Positions 1-8,928 are shown, counted from the stretch's first letter. The stretch is 41,878 nucleotides of DNA from Clostridia bacterium (GCA_017503865.1 JAFVSI010000038.1:1-41878); one strand, 5' to 3'. Translations and numbers: made by a program. Notes: generated by a model from the letters alone, not told the origin.

Positions 1-19
1 TTATCTCTTCGAGAACTGA
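1..19. repeat. Attachment core, left copy (att site, rpsI 3'-end sequence)
   Basis: These 19 bases recur exactly at 41860-41878. On the minus strand they read T-CAG-TTC-TCG-AAG-AGA-TAA, i.e. Gln-Phe-Ser-Lys-Arg-stop, the conserved C-terminus of ribosomal protein S9. In this left copy the codons upstream of the core (…Leu-Lys-Asp-Tyr) are not S9-like and reach a stop 19 codons before the TAA, so it is only the core duplicated by integration. It therefore marks the far end of the prophage, downstream of rpsI. Confidence 0.8.
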
Positions 20-77
20 TAGTCCTTTAAATATAATACTTTTTGTCGATTTGTGTCTTACAAGGGTATTACTACCA

Positions 78-111
78 CACAAGCACCCAATTTTATAGGG
101 GAATGCTTGTG
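78..111. repeat. Inverted repeat near the left attachment site
   Basis: Arms CACAAGCA and TGCTTGTG (8 bp, perfect) with inner CCC/GGG pairing form a long hairpin about 60 bases inside the left attachment core. No T-tract follows on either strand, so it does not look like a terminator. It could be an integrase or excisionase arm site, or a structural element; the role is unknown. Confidence 0.4.
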
Positions 112-140
112 AAAATTTAATAAACGTGAATTCCAGTTCA

Positions 141-190
141 TTCAACAATTCGACGCATTCCTCTATAATGTTGCCTGTTTCACTGAAACA
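141..190 (+). promoter_or_regulatory. Promoter and palindromic operator of the left XRE gene
   Basis: A TATAAT box at 164-169 follows a poor -35 (TTCAAC, 141-146) by 17 bases. Starting 6 bases after the -10 is a perfect inverted repeat TGTTTC-act-GAAACA (176-190), where a bound protein would block initiation. The next gene is an XRE regulator with a strong GGAGG site, so autoregulation through this palindrome is the simple reading. Confidence 0.55.
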
Positions 191-213
191 AAAACATTAT
201 TGGAGGTGATTTT

Positions 214-468
214 ATGAAGAAAGCAACCACATTATACCCGGAACTTGCGGATTTTGGCGAGTTTGTTCGAGAAAGACGAAAAGAGCTCGGCATGACCGCA
301 GAACAGCTTGCTGAAGAGGCAAACAGATGTGATCGGCAAATCATTGACATTGAAAACGGCAAGACCGAGCCTTTATTGGGTACCGCACTTCTTCTTTGCA
401 AAGCTTGCAAAATTGATATGGGAGAGTTGGAAGCCTTTGTTCCAAATGAAGAAATTAAATATGGATAA
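214..468 (+). CDS. Small XRE-family helix-turn-helix regulator
   Basis: An 84-residue protein that is almost entirely an XRE/Cro-type HTH: the segment FVRERRKELGMTAEQLAEEA, a recognition helix around DRQIIDIENGKTEP, then LCKACKIDMGELEAF. The start is set by TTGGAGGTGATTTT before ATG. Its stop overlaps the next gene's start, so the two are translationally coupled. It lies between the left attachment core and the convergent late operon, with its own promoter and a 15-bp palindrome (176-190). It probably represses its own promoter and perhaps others; targets are unknown. Confidence 0.8.
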   Translation: MKKATTLYPELADFGEFVRERRKELGMTAEQLAEEANRCDRQIIDIENGKTEPLLGTALLLCKACKIDMGELEAFVPNEEIKYG

Positions 469-697
469 CTACAATATACGTTATGAGTTAATTGAAGGAT
501 CTTTCACTCTTGACTCCAAAACATACGTAGGCTACGGAATATCCGTAATAGATACAAGAAGCGGCAAATGTACGTTGTTTCACGATATAAGTGTAAACAA
601 AAACGACATTGCAAATCTCGTCTCTTTATGCAACGAGCTAAAACTCGATCCGATACATATAAGAGACGTTATTGACGATTTTCTTGTATCACACTAA
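461..697 (+). CDS. DUF6514-like small protein
   Basis: A 78-residue protein beginning MDNYNIRYELIEGSF, resembling the DUF6514 family of small clostridial proteins of unknown function (N-terminal Y-x-L-x-E strand, YGI segment, C-terminal VIDDFL helix). The frame is open further upstream, but that part overlaps the HTH gene. I chose the ATG overlapping the HTH stop; another in-frame ATG is at 446. The 3' end overlaps the convergent late operon's last gene by 29 bases. Family recognition is by eye. Confidence 0.6.
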   Translation: MDNYNIRYELIEGSFTLDSKTYVGYGISVIDTRSGKCTLFHDISVNKNDIANLVSLCNELKLDPIHIRDVIDDFLVSH

Positions 698-1643
698 TAT
701 CCTTATCCTCAGTAGAGTATTCCTCTGCTGAGGATTTTTTTCTTTCCTTAACCCACTCGTTAAAGAGGTCAATTATAGAGGATTGGTCTTTCTTGAAATT
801 CATCTCGGTTACAGCTACGCAGCAGTATCCGGAGTCCTCCCCCGTTATCGTTGCCCACAGTATAGGTAGCATTCTCGCAAACCATTGAATAATTACAAGC
901 AGAGAAAAGTTAAGGATAATATCTACTGCAATTGCTCCTCCAAAAAGAACGATGACTGCCCTCGATATAACTTGTGTCCTTTTATCCTTTTTCTCTCTAT
1001 CTCTTCCGCTTTGGTGAATAAGCTTGTTTCGCTCGGTCTCTCCCGATTCACTGAAGATGATGCTTGGAACGAGCTTTATAGGTCTTGCATTGTTGCATTT
1101 GAAAATTGTCCGCTTAACGTCAAGCGGCAATCTGAGCCTCATTATTTCTCGTTTGCTCTTGCCCCAATACTTTTCCTTATACTCTTCATATTCCATCTCT
1201 ATGCCCGAAAGCAAAGACTCTCGGTACTCCTTCAATTCCTTAACCTTATACTCCTTACAGAAGGTAGGAACGAGCCCTGCGATAGAGGAATCGTGAATTG
1301 CCTTGACCTTTTTTCTATAGTCCTCAAGCGAGGCTCTATAGTCGAGGTCCTGCATTCCTCTTCTTTTTCCTCGTGCATATCTATTGTTATAGACAAGTGT
1401 GGTAACAATATAAAGAAAGGCTGTGAGTGCGGTAAAATTCTTTATTTCACCGAAGGAGAGCGTGAAGTCGGTAAAGGAGATAGCTGCCGCAATAATGACA
1501 AGCAAATAAAGCATTATGTCATTAAGCTGTATTCGGTCAGTTTCCTTCCCTGCTATTCCTCTCTCTACGTTTTTTCTCAGCTCTCGTCTTATATCCGAGT
1601 TGATTACTTTTTCGTCTGCGAGTTGGGTATCAATGCGATTCAT
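669..1643 (-). CDS. Membrane protein at the end of the late operon, unknown function
   Basis: 324 residues. A charged N-terminus is followed by a hydrophobic segment (MLYLLVIIAAAISF) and a second one (ALTAFLYIVTTLVY), then a long charged cytoplasm-like region rich in Lys/Glu, and a C-terminal hydrophobic stretch (AVIVLFGGAIAVDIILNFSL). It overlaps the holin-like gene by one base (TAATG), implying coupling. As the last gene of the late operon beside holin-like genes it may act in lysis or the host envelope, but no enzymatic motif was seen. Confidence 0.75.
   Translation of the reverse strand: MNRIDTQLADEKVINSDIRRELRKNVERGIAGKETDRIQLNDIMLYLLVIIAAAISFTDFTLSFGEIKNFTALTAFLYIVTTLVYNNRYARGKRRGMQDLDYRASLEDYRKKVKAIHDSSIAGLVPTFCKEYKVKELKEYRESLLSGIEMEYEEYKEKYWGKSKREIMRLRLPLDVKRTIFKCNNARPIKLVPSIIFSESGETERNKLIHQSGRDREKKDKRTQVISRAVIVLFGGAIAVDIILNFSLLVIIQWFARMLPILWATITGEDSGYCCVAVTEMNFKKDQSSIIDLFNEWVKERKKSSAEEYSTEDKDISVIQENRQ
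705..741 (+). terminator. Rho-independent terminator after the left plus-strand pair
   Basis: ATCCTCAG…AGAG / CTCT…CTGAGGAT form a long stem with one internal mismatch, followed by TTTTTTT on the plus strand. It lies within the 3' coding end of the opposing membrane-protein gene and should stop transcription from 214-697 entering the late operon antisense. Confidence 0.8.
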
Positions 1644-2020
1644 TATTTACTACCGTCTCCTGAATTTCCGTCAGCTATTTTCTCGCCCAATTTATAGACA
1701 AAAGTGCCGACTATGTTAGATAACAAGCCAACAAAACAAACGATAACCATCTCATCGATAATATTCCGTAAGGCTATGAACAAAGCAAACAGTATTCCCC
1801 ACACCACCCAAGCGGATGGAGATTTCATATAGGTAGCTATCTGCTTTGCAAAGGGAAGCATAGAAAGCAAGGCAAACAGCAGGAACGTTCCCGATACCGT
1901 TGCCTCGCTGCTTCTATGTATCCATATAGGAAATTGAGAAAGCGTGGCAATAAGCGGACAAGCTACGTCCACTCCAATTGCCGACCATTTTACAACCTTT
2001 CCGAGTGTAGATTTCTTCAT
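1643..2020 (-). CDS. Holin-like small membrane protein
   Basis: 125 residues with three to four predicted membrane segments (VVKWSAIGVDVACPLIATL, GTFLLFALLSMLPFA, WVVWGILFALFIAL, VIVCFVGLLSNIVGTFVY) and a short charged C-terminus. Size, topology and position at the end of the late operon fit a holin, which would permeabilise the membrane at lysis. It has a GAGGAG site before ATG. The holin call rests on topology and context only; no partner endolysin was found nearby. Confidence 0.6.
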   Translation of the reverse strand: MKKSTLGKVVKWSAIGVDVACPLIATLSQFPIWIHRSSEATVSGTFLLFALLSMLPFAKQIATYMKSPSAWVVWGILFALFIALRNIIDEMVIVCFVGLLSNIVGTFVYKLGEKIADGNSGDGSK

Positions 2021-2023
2021 ATC

Positions 2024-2743
2024 TTACTCCTCCGTTTCGGTTGTCTCTTCCTCCGTAGGCTCTTCTACTGTCAAGCTTGCGTTTATGCCCTCTCTTACTG
2101 ACGCAACGATGGATTTGAGCTTCTCGTCATCGTCAAGAGCCTTGAGGCAATTTGCATACCGCAACATTACTACATCCTTGACACCCTGCGGAAGATTCTT
2201 TGAGTGAGGATAAACGGAGACAAGGATTTCAAGTATTGCCGTATTTTGTGCCAACAAAGCACCTACCAAACGGTTTCTATCATCCTCGGTCTCTCCGTAT
2301 TTCTCATAGGAATCCTTGAGAGCGTTATACCCGTCAATCATTCCGTTTACAGCCCCGACAACGGAGCCCTGAGAGCCGTTTGTTGCCTTTGCGTATTCCT
2401 CAATGCTGTTTACAGTTTTCTCTATTTCTGCGGTCTTTTTTCCCGTTCTTGAACGGATAAAGAGTGTAAGGATGACCAATATCACGTCTCCGCAAGTTGT
2501 GAGAAGCTCCTGCTTGTGAGTCACTATGTATTCCCAAATCCTTGAGAAATAAGCACCGAGTATATTTGTTGTACCTTCGGGTAAACTCTCAGACACAGTC
2601 TCGTCAACTACCGTGTCAACTACTTCGTCAACCGCTTCGGTAACGACTTCGCTTTCTCCCGTAGTTATTTCGGTTGCACAGATACTGACACAAAGAGATA
2701 GTGCCACGAGCATCAGTACAACCATTGAAAAAATTTTCTTCAT
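2024..2743 (-). CDS. Secreted/membrane protein with signal peptide, lysis region
   Basis: 239 residues. The N-terminus (MKKIFSMVVLMLVALSLCVS then CATEITTG) is a typical signal peptide, with Cys23 followed by an acidic Val/Glu/Asp/Thr-rich linker. A second hydrophobic segment (GDVILVILTLFI) is followed by a helical soluble region and an acidic Glu/Thr tail. It could be an accessory lysis protein, a spanin-like envelope protein or a second holin. No known domain was recognised. Confidence 0.65.
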   Translation of the reverse strand: MKKIFSMVVLMLVALSLCVSICATEITTGESEVVTEAVDEVVDTVVDETVSESLPEGTTNILGAYFSRIWEYIVTHKQELLTTCGDVILVILTLFIRSRTGKKTAEIEKTVNSIEEYAKATNGSQGSVVGAVNGMIDGYNALKDSYEKYGETEDDRNRLVGALLAQNTAILEILVSVYPHSKNLPQGVKDVVMLRYANCLKALDDDEKLKSIVASVREGINASLTVEEPTEEETTETEE

Positions 2744-2752
2744 TTTTGCACC

Positions 2753-3223
2753 TTATACGAGGTCGTATCCTTCCATTATTTTTTTGAGACGAGTATCGAT
2801 CTCGTCAATTCTTTTGTGAAGCTTTATATTTTCCTCACGAAGCTTCTCGTTCTCAATCTTGAGGTCGGTAATCTCTTGCGGAACGTTTGAGTCATCAGGA
2901 TAGACTATAAGGTCTCCGCTCGATGTATGACAGTACTGCAAACCCTCGCAGAGCCATCTACGAGGATTTACCATACCGTTGTTAATGATTATAGCTACCT
3001 TTATTCTGCCCTTGCCGGTGGCGGGTAATGTAAGGCTACACTCTCCCTCGGGTACAGGCTTATAAGATTCTCGCCCGTTGTCAAACTCAAATACTGCAAG
3101 TGAGCTTGAAGGGGCATTATCGACCGAAAGCTTTATCTCTCTATCAGCTACGACAAGATTTCGTTTGAGGATAATTCCCTTGTTGTTGTCAAGGAGTTTA
3201 TATACAAAATTTGGCTCATTCAT
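2753..3223 (-). CDS. Tail-end protein with C-terminal coiled coil
   Basis: 156 residues: a beta-rich N-terminal region (about 1-115) and a C-terminal coiled coil (about 118-152) with heptads such as LKIENEKLREENIKLHKR. Start is set by GGGAGGC upstream. Position between the fibre genes and the holin-like genes, and the probable trimerising helix, suggest a small virion or fibre-associated protein. Not recognised as a known family. Confidence 0.65.
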   Translation of the reverse strand: MNEPNFVYKLLDNNKGIILKRNLVVADREIKLSVDNAPSSSLAVFEFDNGRESYKPVPEGECSLTLPATGKGRIKVAIIINNGMVNPRRWLCEGLQYCHTSSGDLIVYPDDSNVPQEITDLKIENEKLREENIKLHKRIDEIDTRLKKIMEGYDLV

Positions 3224-3276
3224 CGGTGTATGCCTCCCATCCCTTCTGAATTTTCATTTAAGTACCCCCGTGGTGC

Positions 3277-3639
3277 TTAAACTCTCACACCCAAAATCGC
3301 AAGCTGTGTCTCTATGTATGTTCTCTGCGACATAGACACCGTAATACGTTCCTCTGTAATCGCAGGTGCTTCGGGAGTCTCGGGCGATACCTCGACAGGA
3401 GCTTTTTTAAGCTCCGCACGGATAACATAGCCCTTGTAGATGCTCTCGCTCTCATCGTCACCAATAATTGCGATAGACTCACAAGCCGACTCTGAAAAGG
3501 CGGTGTCTAATGCACCCATATCCTCTGTTGCAGGGAAAACGAAAGAAAGTGTATCTCTCTTTGCCCCTTGTACGAATGAGGTTGCTCCTTTTACAAGGAT
3601 AGGGTTTAACTCTGTACCATTTGCAAGTATAATTTTCAT
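3277..3639 (-). CDS. Small tail-fibre-associated protein, unknown
   Basis: 120 residues from MKIILANGTELNP. The frame is open upstream to a TTG, but GGAGGAAAACCAA directly precedes this ATG, so 3639 is chosen. A compact beta-rich body is followed by a Pro/Glu linker (APVEVSPETPEAPAITEE) and a C-terminal helix ending LAILGVRV. It lies between two receptor-binding-region genes, so a role in fibre assembly or as a small base protein is plausible; no function can be assigned. Confidence 0.65.
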   Translation of the reverse strand: MKIILANGTELNPILVKGATSFVQGAKRDTLSFVFPATEDMGALDTAFSESACESIAIIGDDESESIYKGYVIRAELKKAPVEVSPETPEAPAITEERITVSMSQRTYIETQLAILGVRV

Positions 3640-3663
3640 TTGGTTTTCCTCCAATTATTTTTA

Positions 3664-4437
3664 TTAGTTTATATTGAAATTATCATCGAATGTGGCTTCG
3701 TTTGATAATATTAAGGCAGGGCGAACACCAAAAGCATACCAAGTATATGGGTGGTCATTTGGGTATTGTTTTGCAATTCTCCAAACATACAGGCCGTTAA
3801 GGTCGTCCACATATGGGGAACGAGTCCACCAAAACTCCCCTATATATGCTTTGGTAACATCATCAAAATAAGCCAAACGCACACCGTCTTTGGGGCTATA
3901 ATCACTATAGTATTCATCAAAGCCTATTTCACGAATTGAAAGTAAAAAAATCCGTGTCGAAAGACCGTTCGCCCCCGTGTTATTTACATCATATTTTGAA
4001 TAACCGCTATTATAAGGGATTTTTACTTGCTTAATACTCGTATCGTTGTCAAACAAATTCAAAAACTCGTTGTTCAAATATTTGTGAATATCTGACTCTG
4101 CGTAGGTATCGCCACCACCTCCGTTCCACACTCTATTCTCATAAATATCTTTCATCAGCAACCAAGTCCCATCGCAACTAACGTCATACATAGTGGTATC
4201 GGGATTACCTTGATGAACCACAAGAAATTCGGTAGCCACTCCGTTGACATTCATATATACAGACGAGCCGACTTCCAATTCTCCAACGGGTGTTCCCCCT
4301 GCGTAACATTGCCTTGCCACATTATCAACGCCGATATATCCCTTTGTGACCTTTCGGGCAACATTATCTACACCGATATATTGCTTCGTAACCTTTCGAG
4401 CAACATTGTCTATACCGACATAACCCTTTTTGGCCAT
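3664..4437 (-). CDS. DUF6273-type fibre tip / receptor-binding protein
   Basis: 257 residues. Residues 1-45 hold three near-identical 15-residue repeats of the type GYIGVDNVARKVTK, which look like a particle-attachment or fibre repeat. Residues ~55-250 form a DUF6273-like domain with WNGG, ASSIGN-like DIHKYLN, FWWTRSPY and FGVRPALIL signatures, a lectin-like arrangement common in clostridial phage and surface proteins. The position next to the tail fibre suggests host recognition. A second DUF6273-type protein is at 31096. No reverse transcriptase was seen, so it is not evidently a retroelement target. Confidence 0.7.
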   Translation of the reverse strand: MAKKGYVGIDNVARKVTKQYIGVDNVARKVTKGYIGVDNVARQCYAGGTPVGELEVGSSVYMNVNGVATEFLVVHQGNPDTTMYDVSCDGTWLLMKDIYENRVWNGGGGDTYAESDIHKYLNNEFLNLFDNDTSIKQVKIPYNSGYSKYDVNNTGANGLSTRIFLLSIREIGFDEYYSDYSPKDGVRLAYFDDVTKAYIGEFWWTRSPYVDDLNGLYVWRIAKQYPNDHPYTWYAFGVRPALILSNEATFDDNFNIN

Positions 4438-4449
4438 ATCGTCACCACC

Positions 4450-6309
4450 TTACTCATATACGAAGTATAAAGCACCCGTTGGTAGAGCACTTACACCCGC
4501 CTCAAGCTTTTCTGTTCCATAGCTTTTTTCGCCCAAGACAACCCTACCATCCTTCAACACCTCAAAGGCATTGGAACGGTCATTATCGGATGTACCGTTG
4601 CCGACAATGAAGAGTGCATCGGGATTTTCTTTGTTGTACTTACCGATAGCGGTCTGTGCAGTTGCAGTTGCCTTTGTTCCTCTACCACCTGCGTGAGATT
4701 CCAAACCACTTGCTTCGGTAAGGTATCCTTCGGAGTGTGCTCTTCCTGCGGTAGCTTTGGTTTCTCTTCCTTCTGCGTGTGAATCTGCCGCACTTGCTAT
4801 AGTACTCCACCCTTCTGCATGAGCCCTAGCCCCACTTGCTATGGTTTGTCTTCCTTCTGCGTGTGTTGCTGAGCCTGTGGCTTCGGCAAGCCACCCCTCC
4901 GAATGTGAGTAAGGACCTAATGCTTTTGTATAGTTTCCTTCGGCAACAGCTGCCTCTCCTTCAGCCAGAGTAGCGTTGCCCATAGCAGTAGAAGCAAGGC
5001 CAAGTGCTTTTGTACCTTTATTTTGTGCGTGAGAATACTTAGCAGGAGCTTGTGTTTCGCTTCCCTCTGCGTTTGCCGCATATCCTGCAAGTGTCCCCTT
5101 ACCCGATGTATGTCCATAAGCTCCCACGACCTTTGTTCCTGCTCCAAGAGCCGTTCCTTCTTCACCTGCGGATATATTGCCGTATCCTGAAGAAAATGCG
5201 TTTTGGCAAACCTCTACGATTCCGTTAATAGGTTTGTCGGGAACACACAAGGTATAGTCGTCGTACTGTGGAAAAAGATTTACATAGTACTCTTCTACCA
5301 TCTTTGCGTTCCCCTGCGACACCATCCTTGCAAGGCCCGACTTGAATAGCTCAATATCGCCCTCAAAGGTTATAATATCGTGGTCTATCTTGGTTATTGT
5401 GCCAAACAAAACAAAGTGGTCGTTGCAGATGAGGCTGAACACGTCTCCAACCGCATAGTTTGGAGCTTCAAATGTAGGATTTTTACTTAATGCCTCGGGA
5501 GATATATACAATCCCCTGTTGGTAGGCTGTACGGAATCTATCTTTATCTGCGGATTTAACGTCTCACTTCCGTAGTATATTTCCGTAAAGTAGTAGCCCT
5601 TAGCTCCTGAAATGTTATTCTCACCTAAAGATATTGACCGTTCTGTAATAGAGCTGTTATTGCTCTCTACCTGCTCTATACTGTTTTCGCCCTCACCCTC
5701 GATAAGTGGAATACCTAACGCAATCTCAGCAACACCTTTTCCAAAGTTACGGAATGTAAATATCAGTCTCCTTGCTCCATTATCGTCCTCTGCGACAACG
5801 TCTGCACTTACCTTTCCGCCGTCTTCTATAAAGACAACATCTGCATCGGTGTAACCGTATCCAAGATCTGTAATGAGCTTTCTTACATTGTCTATCTCAC
5901 CATATGCCTCTTTTATTCTTTCGGCAATATTTTTATTGATACCAAAAATGACTTCTTGAAGCGTTTTTCGTTCATAATCGTTTTGTGTCGGAAACACCAT
6001 AAGAAGCTTCTCTGCAAATTCTCCATTGAAAATGGCATCTACAAGGTCCTGAAGATTACCCACCTCATAATCATCAAGTGCTATTCTTACGTACTGTGCT
6101 ATCTCATCCGTCGAGAATTGTTCTTGCCAAGCATTTATCTTATCTGCAAGAACTTTCGACATATTGTCAAAGTGAGCTTTTAGTTCTGCCGCAGACATGC
6201 CCGCATTTCCGTAAGCACTCTTTGCATTTGGACGATCAGAAAGAGCTTGTACACCTATTCTTTCGACGAGGTCGGGGGATATATTTGTAAATTTCTTAAC
6301 TTCACTCAT
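4450..6309 (-). CDS. Tail fibre with YadA-head-like repeats
   Basis: 619 residues. The N-terminal half (1-~370) looks like a fibre base. Residues ~385-560 contain about ten repeats with the Hep_Hag / YadA-head pattern (SHAEGxxTxASG; e.g. ATHAEGRQTIASG, SHAEGRETKATAG), which fold as left-handed trimeric beta-rolls. The C-terminus (FIVGNGTSDNDRSNAFEVL) resembles the end of such modules in phage fibres. The start overlaps the upstream stop by four bases (ATGA). It probably forms the adhesive appendage of the virion. Confidence 0.8.
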   Translation of the reverse strand: MSEVKKFTNISPDLVERIGVQALSDRPNAKSAYGNAGMSAAELKAHFDNMSKVLADKINAWQEQFSTDEIAQYVRIALDDYEVGNLQDLVDAIFNGEFAEKLLMVFPTQNDYERKTLQEVIFGINKNIAERIKEAYGEIDNVRKLITDLGYGYTDADVVFIEDGGKVSADVVAEDDNGARRLIFTFRNFGKGVAEIALGIPLIEGEGENSIEQVESNNSSITERSISLGENNISGAKGYYFTEIYYGSETLNPQIKIDSVQPTNRGLYISPEALSKNPTFEAPNYAVGDVFSLICNDHFVLFGTITKIDHDIITFEGDIELFKSGLARMVSQGNAKMVEEYYVNLFPQYDDYTLCVPDKPINGIVEVCQNAFSSGYGNISAGEEGTALGAGTKVVGAYGHTSGKGTLAGYAANAEGSETQAPAKYSHAQNKGTKALGLASTAMGNATLAEGEAAVAEGNYTKALGPYSHSEGWLAEATGSATHAEGRQTIASGARAHAEGWSTIASAADSHAEGRETKATAGRAHSEGYLTEASGLESHAGGRGTKATATAQTAIGKYNKENPDALFIVGNGTSDNDRSNAFEVLKDGRVVLGEKSYGTEKLEAGVSALPTGALYFVYE

Positions 6310-8924
6310 TCTTTATACCTTCCTGCTATCTTATATCTGTATGATATGTAATAAAGGGCAAAAGGTCTTTGGTACTCATCACTAAAGATGTAGTACTGTT
6401 TCTCTACCCACTTTTTTTCCTTCTCCTTAACGGCATACAAGGTTTGCCCTTCGGTATTAAAGGAAAAGTCGGAAAAGTCCATATCGTCAAAGGAAAATAC
6501 ACTACTGTTTATTCGTGCTATCTGCGAATAAGCCTTCTTGTTTGTCCGCACCTTTATCTTGGCAGCAGACTTGTGGAAGGCCTTAGTTTTAATGACGGTG
6601 GACTTCTTGATTGTAGTCTTCGTCAGGTGAGGAATTCCGCAGTTGTCCATTTTTGTGGCACATCCGCTTAAAATTGCCCTCTCGTTGAAGGAATACCATA
6701 TCGGAGCTATATCTCCGTCTTCTCCTCTTTTGTCAAAATTAAACGAACAAACGTCTCCGTTTTCCGTGCCGAAAAAGAGGTTGTAGTCAATTGACTTAAA
6801 GAGGGTTGCAGGCTTAAATACTCCGCCTGTGTGTGCCCCTTTCCCGCTTTCACAGAGAAGTGCCTCATAGCCCTTTTCCTCGCCCGTAAATATGTCATAT
6901 ATTTTATGGACAACGTAATATATACCTATGTCTCCTTCGTTCTCCTCGTCAAACTGAACGTGTACAGTATCAAAGAAAACCTTACAAGACTCGCTACCGT
7001 CATCAAGAGGCGGATTTGCAGTAAGTCCACGAAGGTCTTCCACCTTACCTGTATTCTCGTTGAGGACTTCACTTGCCACAACAATAGGTATTTCTATTTC
7101 TTTTTCGCAAGAACAATTTTCTATAGGTCCAAGACAGTTAGCACAAATCTTCACTGTCTTTCCCTCAAGATAATCGTATTGCTCCTTTGTGTACTTGTAT
7201 TCGGGATACTGTCCCTCATATACTCCTATGTCCTCAAGGTAATACCACTCATACTGCGGAGTACCCGATTCGTTTGTATATCGCTGACGGGAGTCAGCCA
7301 TAAACACTTTACCGTTAACCGAAACAAGAAGGTATCCGTTCCACTCCGCAAGACTTGCTTTCGTCAAGTCCAAATTTACGAGCTTTGAATCGATGAGGCT
7401 CGAACGATGTTCTATTGCTCTCTCGTATCTCACCGAGAGCTGACCGATTCCCTCTACACCGAGACGGGAAATGAATACAGGATCGTCAAGGAAGTTAACG
7501 CAAGCTCCAAGACATCCCGTACCTGCAAGTCCTTGAGTCGAGGGATATATAACAGGCTGTATATGGTCCCCTGTTGTAGTGGGAGTATGGAAGAACACCG
7601 AACCGTCTTGCTGTGTGTCTCCCTTTAGCACCATAAGAGAATCCGCAACGGGAATCATTCCTGTTATAGCTGTCTCACCTACACCGTCTTGCATATAATT
7701 GAGAACACCAAAATAGGTTGGATCTACATATCCCGTAGTATTTCTTCCACAATAGAATACGTGGTTGGGATACTTGGGATTGCCCGACAGGAACACTCGG
7801 TTGTCGAATATCGTTGCTATCGTACAAGCGGTTATAATGTTCTCGATCTCAACCGTCTCGTCAATAATTCCCGAAACTGCCGTAATGCTCTTCTTGGCGG
7901 TTATCTCGATGCCTGCAAAGAATTCGGGGTACATTATGTCTTCCCCGTCACCTTCTGCTTCCACCTGCACTGCCTCTTCGGGCTTTTTAGGTGCGGTCGT
8001 GAACGTAACCGTCCCCCCGGCCAAATCAGCCTTGTAGTCGGTAACAACCTTGCCGTACACCTTGACTTCGGTTATCTCCTCAAGGTCATTATCGTTGAGA
8101 TAGAACTTTGTCGTCTCTCCGTCAGCTATAAAGGTGTGCTTAAAGTACGGGGAAAGAATGTTTCTCTGCTCGTACTCGGTACCGTTATCAGAGTTCTCCC
8201 CTGCGGGAATTATATTGATATACGTAGTGGGAACGTATGCACCCGCTGACACCTTCTCGACCTTTTCTCCGTCATAGACGATATAGTTCTTTCCGTCTAT
8301 GATATAAAGACGGTTATTGAATATAAACGAGGTACTTTTCTGCTCGTTCATATCCGTAAAGAGAATATCCTCATCCTTGAAGCTGCCCTCTATAAAGTGA
8401 ACGGTTATTGTGTCGCCCTTTATTAAGAGGGTGCTTCTCACAGTCAAGATTTGCGTCTCAGGATCGTAGCTTGATGTGGCGGTCACATCGGTATTAAATG
8501 AGGTCTCAACCTTCACAATACTCTCTGCTGCGTCTTTAAGTTTTATCTCAAAGACATTCATCGTTTGTATTGTATCAACCACCTCACCAAGCACATATCC
8601 TTCCTTTACCACCACACCTATAGTGCTTGGGTAATTGTGCCAATTGTAAAGCTTTGTGCCGGAATGAACGAGTATTTTTGTTTTTCCTTCTTCAACAAAA
8701 TTATGGATTCCAAAAATTGATTTTCCTTCGGGAGTCGCTACTCTACGCCGAAAACCGCAGATACTCTCAAGGGATTGCCCCTGTCCCGATTGATAGTCCT
8801 TATACATATTCACGGAATAGGCAAGTCTACTCTCGTTTACTTGTGTGTGGTCGCTCGAAAAATCAACGCCACGAAAACCACCGTAGTATCTTGCATATTC
8901 CGGCTTCTGCTCAAGCAATCCCAT
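6306..8924 (-). CDS. Large podovirus tail nozzle / tail tubular-like protein
   Basis: 872 residues. The opening (FRGVDFSSDHTQVNESRLAY) and the internal beta-propeller-like composition resemble tail needle-base/nozzle proteins of short-tailed phages (tubular protein B type). A Cys cluster CANCLGPIENCSC lies near residue 598 and could bind zinc. The gene sits between the connector and the fibre, as expected for a nozzle. Start is chosen after GGTGGTGATTAA. The nozzle assignment is by size, order and N-terminal pattern, not by search. Confidence 0.6.
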   Translation of the reverse strand: MGLLEQKPEYARYYGGFRGVDFSSDHTQVNESRLAYSVNMYKDYQSGQGQSLESICGFRRRVATPEGKSIFGIHNFVEEGKTKILVHSGTKLYNWHNYPSTIGVVVKEGYVLGEVVDTIQTMNVFEIKLKDAAESIVKVETSFNTDVTATSSYDPETQILTVRSTLLIKGDTITVHFIEGSFKDEDILFTDMNEQKSTSFIFNNRLYIIDGKNYIVYDGEKVEKVSAGAYVPTTYINIIPAGENSDNGTEYEQRNILSPYFKHTFIADGETTKFYLNDNDLEEITEVKVYGKVVTDYKADLAGGTVTFTTAPKKPEEAVQVEAEGDGEDIMYPEFFAGIEITAKKSITAVSGIIDETVEIENIITACTIATIFDNRVFLSGNPKYPNHVFYCGRNTTGYVDPTYFGVLNYMQDGVGETAITGMIPVADSLMVLKGDTQQDGSVFFHTPTTTGDHIQPVIYPSTQGLAGTGCLGACVNFLDDPVFISRLGVEGIGQLSVRYERAIEHRSSLIDSKLVNLDLTKASLAEWNGYLLVSVNGKVFMADSRQRYTNESGTPQYEWYYLEDIGVYEGQYPEYKYTKEQYDYLEGKTVKICANCLGPIENCSCEKEIEIPIVVASEVLNENTGKVEDLRGLTANPPLDDGSESCKVFFDTVHVQFDEENEGDIGIYYVVHKIYDIFTGEEKGYEALLCESGKGAHTGGVFKPATLFKSIDYNLFFGTENGDVCSFNFDKRGEDGDIAPIWYSFNERAILSGCATKMDNCGIPHLTKTTIKKSTVIKTKAFHKSAAKIKVRTNKKAYSQIARINSSVFSFDDMDFSDFSFNTEGQTLYAVKEKEKKWVEKQYYIFSDEYQRPFALYYISYRYKIAGRYKE

Positions 8925-8928
8925 TTAA

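Noticed and set aside
1-180. Open minus-strand frame running off the left edge (…FKGLSVLEEI)
   Set aside because: It has no start codon with a ribosome site and continues into the terminator region when the ends are joined. The S9-type frame at the core explains the end better.
885-1697. Long plus-strand open frame opposite the membrane-protein gene
   Set aside because: It is antisense to a well-supported minus-strand gene with overlapping starts and stops, its composition is unlike its neighbours, and no ribosome site was seen.
3664-4437. Diversity-generating retroelement target
   Set aside because: The DUF6273/lectin-like domain is suggestive, but no reverse transcriptase and no template repeat were found in the window.
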